Part shown: positions 54,275-64,000 of the stretch, piece after piece
Layout of the letters: every line of letters begins with the position of its first letter
Numbering within the stretch: position 1 is the stretch's first letter
NCBI RefSeq assembly: GCF_050624435.1
Contig: NC_134537.1
Span: 118,781,586-118,845,585, forward strand
Length of the DNA stretch: 64,000 nucleotides
Direction of reading: 5' to 3'
DNA from: Tenrec ecaudatus
Lineage: Eukaryota; Chordata; Mammalia; Afrosoricida; Tenrecidae
Notes under the pieces: generated by a model
The model's database searches: none
What the model was told of the DNA's origin: nothing
Seen by the model: only the letters and a program-made list of their open reading frames with translations
Made by a program: the position numbers and the translations under genes

Positions 54275-55292
54275 TTATATCGTTTTACTAGGGGCTCATA
54301 CAACTCTTATCACAATCCATACATACATCAATTGTGTAAATCACATGTGTACATTCATTGCCCTCATCATTCTCAAAACGTTTGCTCTCCACCTAAGCCC
54401 CTGGCATCAGCTTCTCATTTCCCCCTCCTTCCCGCTCCCCCCTCCCTTATGAACGCTTGATAATTTATAAATTGTTATTTTGTCATATCTTGCACTGTCC
54501 AACATCTCCCTTCACCCACTTTTCTGTTGTCCATCTCCCAGGGGGAGGTTATATGGAGATCCTTATAATCAGTTCCCCCTTTCCAACCCACCCTCATTCC
54601 ACCTTCCCATTATCACCACTCACACCACTGGTCCTGAAGGGATCATCCACCCTGGATTCCCTGTGTTTCCAGTTCCTCTCTGTACCAGTATACATCCTCT
54701 GGTCTAGCCAGATTTGTAAGGTACAATTGGGATCATGATAGTGGGGGGGGGGCGGGGAGGAGGCATTTAGGAATTAGGGGAAAGTTGTATGTTTCATCGT
54801 TGCTACACCACACCCTGACTCATCCTCTCCCTGAGACCCTTTTGGAAGGGGATGTCCAGTGATCTACAAATGGGTTTTGGGTCTACACTCGGCACTCCCC
54901 CGCTCATTCACTATGGTAAAATTTTTTGTTCTGATGATGCCTGATACCTGATCCCTTAGACACCTCGTGATCGCACGGGCTGGTGTGCTTCCGCCATGTG
55001 GGCTTTGTTGCTTCTGAGCTAGATGGCCACTTGTTTACCTTCCAGCATTTAAGACCCCAGATGCTATATCTTTTGATTGCTGGGCACCATCAGCTTTCTT
55101 GGCCACATTTGCTTATGCACCCATTTGTCTTCAGTGAGCATATTGTGGAGGTGAGTACACAATGATATGATTTTTTGTTCTTTGATGCCTGATACCTGAT
55201 CCTGTTGAAACCTCATGATCACGCAGGCTGATGTGCTTCTTCCATGTGGGCTTTGTTACTTCTGAGCTACATGGCCGCTTGTTTACCTTAAA
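54275..55292 (-). mobile_element. L1 3' UTR, antisense, with internal 248-bp duplication
   Basis: The complement aligns collinearly with 52.1-53.0 kb (for example the GGGAATCCAGGGTGGATGAT and AAAGGGGGAACTGATTA blocks). A module starting GATGCCTGATACCTGATCC appears at 54936 and again at 55184. 5' truncated. Confidence 0.85.
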
Positions 55293-56587
55293 GCCTAAGA
55301 AAGGCAAAATTGAGCTCTCTTTCATTCAAAGGAATATTTGGATTGTATTTTTCCTAAGTCTAATTTGTTCATTCTTCTGGCAGTCTATGATATATTGAAT
55401 ATCCTTTACCAATATCACAGTAGCTGTGTCTTTGACTGTGTATATCTATATCATGGATGTATATGATGTCTTTTCCCTTTTTATATCTCATTTAGAGTAG
55501 TGACTGCATAGAGCAGGCATTTAATATATCTGTTCATCAGTTAATATTCTGCACAGTCACTAATCCTCATCTTGATCCTATGCACAACAGGGTTGAAAAG
55601 TACTAACAACTGAAAGGATAATAAGTGAGTCTAAATTTAATCCCTATTTGTTTAAACTAATCTCTCTCTAATTAATGGTTGCTCATACCATTCTGGCTAA
55701 TGAATCAGGAGACCGTTCTCTACATCTGTTCAGGAAGCACTTGATTAAGCCATCACTTGAAAATCAAAGAGAAGTGCATAGTCCAGCTTCTCATCATCCC
55801 CTGGGTGACTTTTCACCTAACGGCGAGCATGTCAGAAACACAGAGCCCTCTCACTTTGGCGCCTATCTCCTCATTCCTGGTTGCATCCTAGCACTCTCCA
55901 TAAGTTTTCCAGTTCAAATATTGTGAGGATTTTATACCTTACAACAGGCAGTGGATTCCACTGAGGGATGGCAGGAGTGGGCACAGGGTGAATGTGAAGA
56001 GGATGAAGTTACAAGGAAAGCTTTCCAAAAAGGGTCCTAAATTTAAACCTCCATCAACTTCTGCCTCAATCCTATGTGAGTTTCTGATTCACTATTGGTG
56101 CAGCTGGGCACTGAGCACTTCTCTGCGTGGTTTTTATGCCAGGTCCTGTGCCAAAACTAAGTCTCCCCACCCTTTAACACAACCCATTTGCAGGAGGAGA
56201 AACCCTGCAAGAGATATACATTCATGATAGGAAACTGTCTTTTAAGAGGCAGCAGTCATTTTGGAACCTTAGTGTTTAAAACAAGTTTAAATAAGCAGAA
56301 CCTTGGTTCCATAATGCAAAACATGAAGTTTCGTGTTTATTTTACTGAAAGCTTCAGTATGGCAGGGAATGTGAAGGGTGACAGATTATGCAGAGGCAAT
56401 AATGTCTTCAGTCTTTCAGGAACTTTTAGATCAAGTACTTGGAAACATCTATATTTCAGACTTTAATGATTGAGTGGAATTAAATGGATGTGTTGGCACA
56501 TATTTGGCACAAATATATGACACATATTACTTAAGTGAAACTATCAAATAATAATGCTAGTCATGTACAAAAGAATATAATTATGTA
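55293..56587. other. unique sequence, nothing recognised
   Basis: AT-rich. Frames of 79-92 codons (55675-56466) have no family features. Confidence 0.55.
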
Positions 56588-57550
56588 TGAGGGGGTACCC
56601 CCCAAAAGGGATTTGGAGTACCCTCTCCCCAAAATGTGGAGCTGAACTTTCATAGTACGCATTTTGCCCACTAAGCGAGCATCCAGCGGCTCACTCTGAG
56701 TTAGTTCACCCAGTGTCATCACCTGGGAAGGTTCTTTCTGGTCGCAGTGAATTTTTTTGTAATAGCAGTTTCACTTGAACCTTGCTTTTTTGTGATGGTT
56801 GATTTAAGAGAACAGCATGCGGTTGTGATTTTTTGTTTTCTGCTCGGGAAAAATGCCGCAGAAACTGTTGTGATGTTGAACACAGATTGCAAGGAAAGTG
56901 CTATGGGAAAAACTGAAGTGTAGGAGTAGTTTTCTCCTTTCAAAAAAGGTGAAATGTTAATCGACGACAAACCTTGTCCTCGGTGTCTGTCAATTTCCTG
57001 AATGGATGAAAATGTCGACTGTGCATTTTGAGTTCATTCCACCAGATCAGACTGTTCATCAAGCTTTCTATTTAGAGGTTCTGAAAAGATTAATAGTGTA
57101 GCACAAAAGGCCTGATGTGTGGCAGATGGGGGACTAGCTTTGCCACCATGACAATGTACCTGCTCATGCAACCATCTCCCTGTGCCACTTTGGAGCAGAA
57201 ACCAGCATGCCTCTCTTGCCTTAAGTACCTTACTCACCTGACCTCAGTCTGTGAGACTTCTCTTGTTTCCGCAAATGAAGAGGGACATGAAAGGACAGAG
57301 ATTTGATGACATTTGATGTCTTCAGTCTCTCAGGAACTTTTTTTCAGGAAAAGGTGAAGAATAAAATGAGGGAGGTGCTGTCAACCATCCAAAGAGATGA
57401 GTTAGGAAAATGTTTCCAGAAATGGAATTGCAGATTTGACAAATGTATTAAGTGTAATGGAGAGTACTTTGAAGGTGATTTTGTAAAAAAAAAATTCCAA
57501 TCACAGCTTTGAAAAAAAAATTCTGTTTACTTTTGGGGGGTACCCCCTCA
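56588..57550 (+). mobile_element. mariner (Tc1/mariner) transposon, internally deleted
   Basis: The ends are perfect 21-bp inverted repeats (56588-56608 and 57530-57550, starting TGAGGGGGTACC), each bordered by the TA target duplication (56586-56587 and 57551-57552). The inside encodes a wrecked mariner transposase. The length of 963 bp is short of the roughly 1.3 kb typical for the family, in line with a deletion in the middle of the gene. Confidence 0.95.
56795..57512 (+). pseudogene. mariner transposase remnant
   Basis: Mariner transposases cut and paste their element at TA sites, using an N-terminal DNA-binding half and a DD34D catalytic domain. Seen: 56795-56920 encodes the start of the DNA-binding half (FCFLLGKNAAETVVML, then SAMGKTEV) to a stop at 56921. 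FKKGEMLIDDKPCPR follows in the same frame. After a junction near 57005 the catalytic half appears in another frame: HFEFIPPDQTVHQAFYLEV, then LCHHDNVPAHA with the second Asp, then YSPDL and a stop before DF. The C-terminal frame 57303-57512 has CFQKWNCRFDKCIKCNGEYF. The segment with the first catalytic Asp is missing. Non-functional. Confidence 0.93.
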
Positions 57551-57764
57551 TAAAGTTCATGAAAACCCTACAGGTCAGGTCATAGTCCCTGAACTATAGC
57601 ATATGCTGAGAGTAGCACACTGATATGAGGAGCCTGGAATCTTCGTACTGGTGTGTTACTCTAAATTTCAATGTGGTGGCAGGTAGATACTGTACACACT
57701 AAGAGTAAAAATATTTTAAAAGCACTATACAATCATTGGTAATATCAAGTTCAACAAGCTATTT

Positions 57765-57912
57765 TATTTTAATCCCCAACAATTTTATTGGCATGTAATT
57801 CACATAGCACACAGTTCAATAGTCCAATCACATCGAGAAGTGTTCTACAATCACCACCACAATCAGTTTTAGGACATTTTCTGCAACCTTGTCCTCATCG
57901 TTATTGAACAAG
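57765..57912 (-). mobile_element. L1 3' tail, antisense
   Basis: TTTTATTGGCATGTAATTCA and CATCGAGAAGTGTTCTACAA with CACCACCACAATCAGTTTTA are the complement of the tail at 53.7-53.8 kb. Confidence 0.7.
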
Positions 57913-58089
57913 TTATTTCAGAAATGTCACTGAATCCATGACAGAGGGACAGGGAAATATAGTGTTATAACCACACTATTGGCTATATATAGTTTGCACA
58001 AATTTATTTTTTGGACCCACTGATATTATTAACATATTTTCATGTCACAGACACTTATGAATTACCTCCTTACTCTTTGCTAAACATAA

Positions 58090-58232
58090 AGAGCCCTGGT
58101 GGATGGCTCCTCTGAGGAAGAAGTAGGAGAATCTTCCTCCTGTAAAGCCTTGGGGACCTGAGGAGCAGGTCTCTGTCTGACAAGGTTTCTAGACATCAGA
58201 ATTGACTTAGTGGCAGTTGTTTGGTCGATAGA
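58090..58232 (+). mobile_element. AfroSINE-type SINE, internally deleted
   Basis: The head AGAGCCCTGGTGGATGGCTC is joined almost at once to the body (GAGGAAGAAGTAGGAGAATC), so most of the tRNA-related part with the B box is gone. The tail ends AGAATTGACTTAGTGGCAGT. Confidence 0.75.
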
Positions 58233-59175
58233 TTTATTTTTGGTATTGAAGAAAAAACCAAAATAATTCTTGCAGTCTTTTCAGTCAGTCTAGTGGAGGG
58301 CAGACATATACACTAATAATAAGCATGTGTGAAAACGACATCATATTTATTCAAGTACAACAATGAAATGACCAGTTAAATGATGAACAAGAAAGTCAGA
58401 TAAGAAGGTAGATAGAAAAGAGCTCTAGATGCAAATGATTTGCAAAAGAATATTGAGAAATGAGAAGCCAAGACAAACAAACAAACTTAACAGACATGAG
58501 GGAGAAAGCCATTTATGTTAATTACTTGTTTGTTAGAAACAAAAATGATATGAATAGGAAGTTTTGGCAAAGAATTTGAAATTGAAAAATCTTTAAAAAA
58601 GACATTATGTTTTATATAGTAGGGTCCCTGATGATCAAAATATGTGCCCATTTGGGCAATTTGGCTCACCAAGAATAGATCGAAAGGATTTCCAGAAAGC
58701 AGAGACCAAATTGCTGCAGTTAATATTTCAAAAGTCAATGATATGCAATGTGATCTTTCCTGTGTCTTTTGAGTCCTCTGGTTTTCAGTCTTCCTCTATC
58801 AGCACCTTTATTTATTATAATTTATTGCAAAAGAAAATTTCAAATCTTCTCCCATAAATCTCTTTAGGACAATAATCATTTCTCATTTGACTTTTCATTC
58901 AGTTTGCTATCTTGGTGTGTAGCATCTCTGAACCAAACTTACTAACATTGAGAAAGCCCCGGCTTTCTCCCTTAGAGCTGCTGCTGGTTTCTCACTGCTG
59001 TTGGTACAAAATGTATGTATGTAATAAGGGATATGGCTTTGTCCAAATAGAAGTTTGGCATTTGTATTGCTTTAGAGTTTATGATGTGAACACATTATCT
59101 ATTGCTCCAAGTTTGACTGTGGACATGTGAATAGATACCACACATGCTATCTTAGATTTGGTGTTTTAAAAAAGC
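58233..59175. other. unique sequence, nothing recognised
   Basis: AT-rich, no recognised repeat or gene. Confidence 0.55.
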
Positions 59176-59179
59176 AAAA

Positions 59180-59276
59180 TCTCTATCTCTGTCTTCATCT
59201 GTATCTCTCTCTGTCTCTATCTGTATCCCTCTATCTCTCTGTCTATTTGTATATGTACATATATATGCATATATAT
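59180..59276 (+). repeat. (TCTCTATCTG)-like pyrimidine-rich tract
   Basis: Imperfect TCTATCTCTGTC-type units followed by TATA-rich sequence. Confidence 0.85.
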
Positions 59277-59550
59277 GGAGAGATAGTCAAGGAAATGGCT
59301 TATGCTGTTTTGAGGAAATGATTCATGCAATTGTGGAAGCTGACAAGTTCCTAATTCCTAGGTCAGAAGCAAGCTGAGTACGGATGCTGCCTCATGTGGT
59401 TTTAAGGATGGATGATTCTAATTTACCAGACAGGTGGTAGGCCTCTTCTGGCTCAGAGTGGCTAGAGCTGGCAAATCCAACCTTGTCGGTCAGGGGGCAG
59501 GCTTACTTCCCAAGAATGGGAAGTCAGGCAACAAGAAGAGTAAAGGGGAG

Positions 59551-59551
<1 letters not shown>

Positions 59552-59615
<64 letters not shown>
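59552..59615 (+). repeat. (GATA)16 microsatellite
   Basis: 64 bp of perfect GATA units. Confidence 0.98.
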
Positions 59616-59737
59616 TTTGCTAGAACATCCATTTATATATAGGAGGTAGGCCACAACCTGCAGGAAAGTCTCTGTACGGCTGACTGAGAGGCTGTTCACA
59701 TTAGACTGCCAGATGGAAGCTGATTACCTACCAAATC

Positions 59738-59926
59738 AAACTCACTGCCATCAAGGCCATTCTGACTCATATAGAGCAGAGTAAAACTGTACCTTTGGGT
59801 TTCTGAGACTCTAAATCTTCTGTATAGATAGACTAATCTTTCACCTGCAGAGTATCTGATGGATCCAAACTGCTGACCTTGTGCTTAGCAGTCAGTGCAT
59901 TACCATTAGGCCAACGGAGCACCTTT
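59738..59926 (-). mobile_element. AfroSINE-type SINE, antisense
   Basis: AAACTCACTGCCATCAAGGC, ATTCTGACTCATATAGAGCA, CCAAACTGCTGACCTTGTGC and TTACCATTAGGCCAACGGAG give a near-complete antisense copy. Confidence 0.87.
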
Positions 59927-61152
59927 TGTTGATTACATAGTGTCTGACAAATCATGAGAATTAAATTGACACATCACATTAATCACCACACATTCTAAAA
60001 ACAAACATGTTTTTCTAGCACTCCGCAATTACTGTTAGGCTCAAGTTCAATAAGTCGGTAGAGTATGATCATTTCCAACTTCTTGGAATTTGCACGTGAG
60101 AGAGGGTTCTTTGCTCTTCATTGTGCATCCCTGGGACCACACCTGATCGTTTAAGTTAATGAGATGGCTCTGGGTGGGCCTGGCTGTTCCAGGTGTCTTA
60201 GGGTGAAGGCGATGTATGCCTAAGAACAACTATGTAATGAGAGGGTTGGGGCACATGATAGTCACCTGACTTTTGGAGGAGAGAAAGGTCGAGCTTGATT
60301 TCAATCCATCATGGCGATGTAACATAACCATAGTAGAAAGTGCTGGCCTCTGTGACTCAGGTAAGCTTCTGTGAATGATGACACTCTATTTGTGTTGTCA
60401 CGTGCATTGTTGCCAGGAAGGTGAGAAGCTCCGCAAGCTCTCTTTTATTTGTATTTTTTGCTGGTTCTTATGTGTGTCCTTTGCTGTAATACATTTACAC
60501 TAGTATGTATAGTGCTTTCTTTATTTCCATGAGCCATTCTAGCAAATTATCAAATGTTTCTTTGAACATCCAAATGTATAGCCAGCCAGCCTGAAGTGAT
60601 AGTGGTCCTGGGACCCCCGGAAATTGTGACTGTGTCTGAATGGAGGTTTGTCTTTGAACGATCCTGCTCTCAGGCTTCTGTTTGATCAAACTCATTGTAA
60701 TATGACTGTTGAGTGAATAAATCACAGATGTAGGTGGGGGAAGATTTAATCAGAAAATAATCATTTGTTGTGCTAAATCCGGATTCAACAGGTACATCTG
60801 CAGGAGTTTAATGCTGCAAACCTGTAATCTCTGGAATAGCAAGAACAGCAGACAGACAAATATAATTTCCTCTTTTATGGTCTTTATTTTACAATGTTCT
60901 TTATTTTTCCTTGGGAGAATTTGAAGAGTTTCAGGGAAGGTTTTTCAAATAAATGCATTTTACATATTATCCTTTGGGTGTTTTTATGCTTAAGGGTTTA
61001 AGCCACTTGGACTATCTCAGTAACTCCTCTCATAATATATTAAGACCAACGCATGCTTGTGAAAAACGACTTTACACGTGAACATTCGTCAGTCAGAAGA
61101 GTGTGCCTTTTACCCTCGTTTAGTGCAGCCTATAAATTAAAAAAGAAATACA
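59927..61152. other. unique sequence, nothing recognised
   Basis: About 1.2 kb without recognised repeats or genes. Confidence 0.55.
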
Positions 61153-61154
61153 CA

Positions 61155-61318
61155 CACACAACTCTTTATTCAATCCCCACCTATAACAACTCTATAGGAC
61201 AGAATGGAATTACTTCTTAGTGTTTCTGACACTAGATCTTTAGTTTTGCTGGTGGGTTTGAAGTTCTGGCTTTGTGGTAAGCAGTCTACCACTTAATAAC
61301 TCCACCACTAGGACTCTG
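61155..61318 (-). mobile_element. AfroSINE-type SINE, antisense
   Basis: TATAACAACTCTATAGGACA, TGCTGGTGGGTTTGAAGTTC, GTGGTAAGCAGTCTACCACT and CTCCACCACTAGGACTCTG give the antisense order. Confidence 0.8.
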
Positions 61319-61598
61319 ATATATAGAGGGCAGAAAACAATGGGTGGATGCTCAGAGCTACAGAATCAATGGGTAGTCAGTCTGGGCTGTGAATGGAAGG
61401 GAAACCACAGTAGCATGGATGCTATGTATTCAGGATTCTGAGTCATAATATCAGTTGGATGAAACATAGTTAAGCTAATTCCTTTGTCTTGATTGTGGTC
61501 CCATGGTTGAATGTGGTTCACAAAGTGTGTTGTTATCAGAAATGGCATCTTAAGAAACTACGTAGCATAAGTCTCGAGTCAGAAAGGATGCGACTTCT
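61319..61598. other. unique sequence
   Basis: No features recognised. Confidence 0.5.
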
Positions 61599-61720
61599 CA
61601 GCTGTCTCATTTATTTTCTGGGTGATGTTAGAAAATTACCTCATCTCCCTAGATAAGTTTCCTCATCTGTATAATGTGGATTTAAAAAGTATTAAAATGC
61701 ATTTTAGTTGGTAAGGGGTG
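61599..61720 (+). mobile_element. MIR
   Basis: GGGTGATGTTAGAAAATTAC, CTCATCTCCCTAGATAAGTT and TCCTCATCTGTATAATGTGG follow the MIR core and tail. Confidence 0.7.
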
Positions 61721-61847
61721 TAGCTAGTCTATGCGTTTTAGATACCTAGATATGTAAAGATACTTGGACACTCAGTATCATCTTTGAAGTTACTGACTGG
61801 AAATATTCCCAGCTCTCCTCTCACAGTAGCTGCACGTTTTCGCTTCC

Positions 61848-62232
61848 CTGGCCTGGAACTCTCTGTCCACCATCAGCCAACCCCTCTCTTCGTGTGGCTG
61901 ACTCTAGCTCTTACCCACTTTTCATTTCAAATATTTCTTCATGAAAGAGAGTTTCCCAGAATCCCTTGATAAATAGGCAGTCACTATCATCACATTTTCA
62001 TTTCCTCCATGACAGTTTTTAATTGGAAATCATAACAATTATATATTCACTTCCTTGTTTATTGTCCTCGCTCTGCCTACTAGAATATAAGTTCCCTGAA
62101 GACATGCACATGGTTCTTCATTCTCACCATAGTATTTTTTTTCACCCTAGTATTCTTAAACTCTAAAGAGTACCTTGAATGTAGTAGATAGTTCATAAAT
62201 GATAGTTTTTGAAGCTAAGGAATGAATGAGAA
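61848..62232 (+). mobile_element. L2 LINE 3' end
   Basis: CCCTGGCCTGGAACTCTCTG, TCATTTCAAATATTTCTTCA, CCTTGTTTATTGTCCTCGCT, CTACTAGAATATAAGTTCCC and TGAAGCTAAGGAATGAATGA match the L2 3' region in order. Old and non-coding. Confidence 0.82.
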
Positions 62233-62234
62233 AA

Positions 62235-63620
62235 TTAACTATCATTTTTCTTACTACCATTTTGAATTTCTTACATATTTCAAATTATTGCATGATTCCT
62301 GCTTTTTGTCCACTTGCAGAAAAGCATCAGAAGATAATATACATACTTTAGAATGCCTCGGCTCAGGTGACCAGCACTCTCATCTGTATCTGTGTGTTCT
62401 CCTGAGTTGGGGCTAAAAGATACAGCCGAGAAGATATGAAGTGAGAAACAAAGAGTGTGCATGCTAAATGTTTATCAGTGGAGTACATTTCTCTGATAGA
62501 AAAAAAGTCAACATTACGTTAATTGAATCCAGTACTCTTCCACTTATTTTCTTCAGAAGGAACAAAGGAGGGAGAAGGAAACTAGCCAAATGGCGATTTA
62601 AATTTAGTCCAATCATTCGGGGGTGCCATGGCAAGAAGTTGCTAAAATGGATTCCTCTTCATCCCCCCACCCCCCACTGCGGTGACTTTTCAGCTCAGGC
62701 ACATCGACCGGAATATAAAAGCAATCAGTTATAAAGAACAAATGCATTTGGTGTCTGCCTCCGTAGTTGGGAGAATAATTGAAAGCATGAGTGCCGTGAG
62801 GCTTCTATAAAACTTCAAAAGTACATAATCACAGAGAGGGACGCCATCTGGTTATTGTTAGGGTCAGGCTTGGTTTTCCTGCTGGACCCTCGACAGACTT
62901 CCAGCATATTTAATGAGCTTGGCTTTTTCTGAAGACAATTAGGTTATTGGTTATGCTGAGTTCAGATTAGTGATGAATTTACTTATTTTCTCCTTTCCAT
63001 TAGTAGTAGAATGGTGCAAGATAATAGATTAAAACCATTTTGCAATTAATCAAAGTCAGCCTCTCACAGAAACTTATTCATGGGCCACAATAATCAGTAG
63101 AAACAAGAATGAATCTATCTTTTGTATTTCTAGTAACACATTAGCAAGTTTGCAATGCTTGGTAATAAGAACTCTTGATCTGTAAGGAATACATTGCAAA
63201 ATAGAATGTATAGGCCTTTTGCTATCAGTATCCATTGATCATAGATTCCACAGAATCCCTCCTGCTCAGCGGTAGAGGCCAAGAACAACATGGAAAAGCA
63301 GAAATTCAACCTTAGACTCACTGGGTGTTCAGATTTACTTAGTGGTAAAATCAAGTCTTGAATAAGTCATTCTGATTCCTAGTCCTTAGGTTACGACACA
63401 CAATGGCCCATAGTTGACATAGTATTGTCTCATATTTTAATAGTTTTACTATCTTGAAGGTCCGTGAGTGTCAGCCTGGAAGTTTCTCATTGAAATCTCA
63501 TCTCAAGAGATGAGTACTTGTGTGTGTATGTGTATGTATATAAACACCTCTTCTTTCAAGTCTTGTTCTACAGAAGGAATTGATAAAAGGCACTGGTTAA
63601 AAGATCTCTAGGCCTTGGGG
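62235..63620. other. repeat-free sequence, possible constrained segment
   Basis: No repeat recognised for about 1.4 kb. The part 62590-63070 mixes CpGs with AT-rich homeodomain-like motifs, which is how some conserved non-coding elements look; this is only an impression. Confidence 0.4.
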
Positions 63621-63624
63621 TTTA

Positions 63625-63850
63625 GGACCATGGTCTTGGAGGACAGTAGGCCAATTGTGGCAAAAGAACAAATCAATCTGTCATGGAAGAAATATGTCCA
63701 GAGTGCTCCTTAGAGGAAAGGATGATGGGACTTTGTCTTACATACCCTTGCACATATTACAGGAGAGACCAGTCCCTGGAGAAGGAAATCATGGTTGGTA
63801 GAGTAGAAATGAGAATGGCAGAGAAGTAAGTAGGAGGCCTGGAAGCCAAG
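63625..63850 (+). mobile_element. RTE LINE 3'-region fragment
   Basis: CATGGAAGAAATATGTCCAG, AGTGCTCCTTAGAGGAAAGG and GGAGAGACCAGTCCCTGGAG match the RTE C-terminal coding block as at 40.77-40.88 kb. Too short and frameshifted to encode anything. Confidence 0.8.
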
Positions 63851-64000
63851 AGGAACAGGAATATGGTCTTGAAAGCAGGATTAGGAGGGTGCTTAAAGCT
63901 GACTTGACTGTGGAAGAAGAGACCAATCGGATTCAGATCACTAAGTGGACTTAGCATTTGAGAACTACTATAGTCTCTCCCTGTTGTCTTATTTAAGCTT

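Larger units (their letters stand above)
59176..59700 (-). mobile_element. LTR-like repeat of the 26441 family, with two microsatellites
   Basis: CAAGGAAATGGCTTATGCTG, ATTCATGCAATTGTGGAAGC and TGACAAGTTCC, then GAGCTGGCAAATCCAACC, have the layout of the placental repeat that begins with GTTCTCTAGAGAAACAG and an AT-rich part. Weak but consistent. Orientation as for 26441-26949. Confidence 0.45.

Noticed and set aside
1..64000. A novel multi-gene system (defence island, biosynthetic cluster or similar)
   Set aside because: The window is mammalian intergenic or intronic DNA. No cluster of host genes is visible.

Overview
This is a vertebrate, mammalian nuclear window with the look of a gene desert or a long intron. 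It is AT-rich, has no operons, and has no open reading frame that I can assign to a host protein. All recognisable coding traces belong to dead transposable elements. The repeat set points to an afrotherian mammal: about twenty copies of a tRNA-derived SINE of the AfroSINE type, many fragments of an RTE (BovB-clade) LINE whose 3' tail resembles the SINE tail, and several L1 3' ends. A 193-bp hAT element at 14862-15054 reads like a SPIN element. SPIN was reported in a patchy set of tetrapods that includes the lesser hedgehog tenrec, and I know of no other afrotherian reported to carry it. A tenrec such as Echinops telfairi is therefore my best guess. That is inference, not proof.

Layout. 1-7 kb: mostly unique sequence, with AfroSINEs, an RTE fragment (3.5-4.7 kb), an L1 3' end (5.6-6.6 kb) and a TATC microsatellite. 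7-14 kb: unique AT-rich sequence with a 20-bp minisatellite at 12.76 kb. 14-16 kb: RTE piece, then an L1 3' UTR carrying the SPIN insertion, then another RTE tail. 16-24 kb: unique sequence with scattered SINEs and a MIR. 24-28.5 kb: RTE-rich, with two head-to-head RTE copies, each interrupted by a later insertion. 28.5-31 kb: unique plus an RTE tail. 31.2-36 kb: the largest element, a minus-strand L1 with about half of ORF2 and a 2.3-kb 3' UTR, split by a 487-bp insert flanked by 33-bp direct repeats. 36-41 kb: RTE fragments in both orientations, an LTR-like repeat and a small MITE. 41-45.6 kb: MER5A-like hAT, SINE, unique sequence and an RTE 5'/endonuclease piece. 45.6-50 kb: SINEs, an ancient L1 3' end and unique sequence. 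50-55.3 kb: an L1 ORF2 scrap, a possible solo LTR, a MIR, and two L1 3' UTRs facing each other. 55.3-58 kb: a mariner element with perfect 21-bp terminal repeats and a decayed transposase. 58-64 kb: GATA microsatellite, SINEs, MIR, L2, a repeat-free stretch and an RTE tail.

How the parts work together: RTE would have supplied the reverse transcriptase for the AfroSINEs, L1 for its own copies, and SPIN and mariner were cut-and-paste arrivals. Every autonomous element seen here is broken. I found no new cellular system. The most notable items are the SPIN and mariner insertions (likely horizontal transfers), the nested and inverted repeat architecture, and a few exon-like or constraint-like unique segments that need comparative data.
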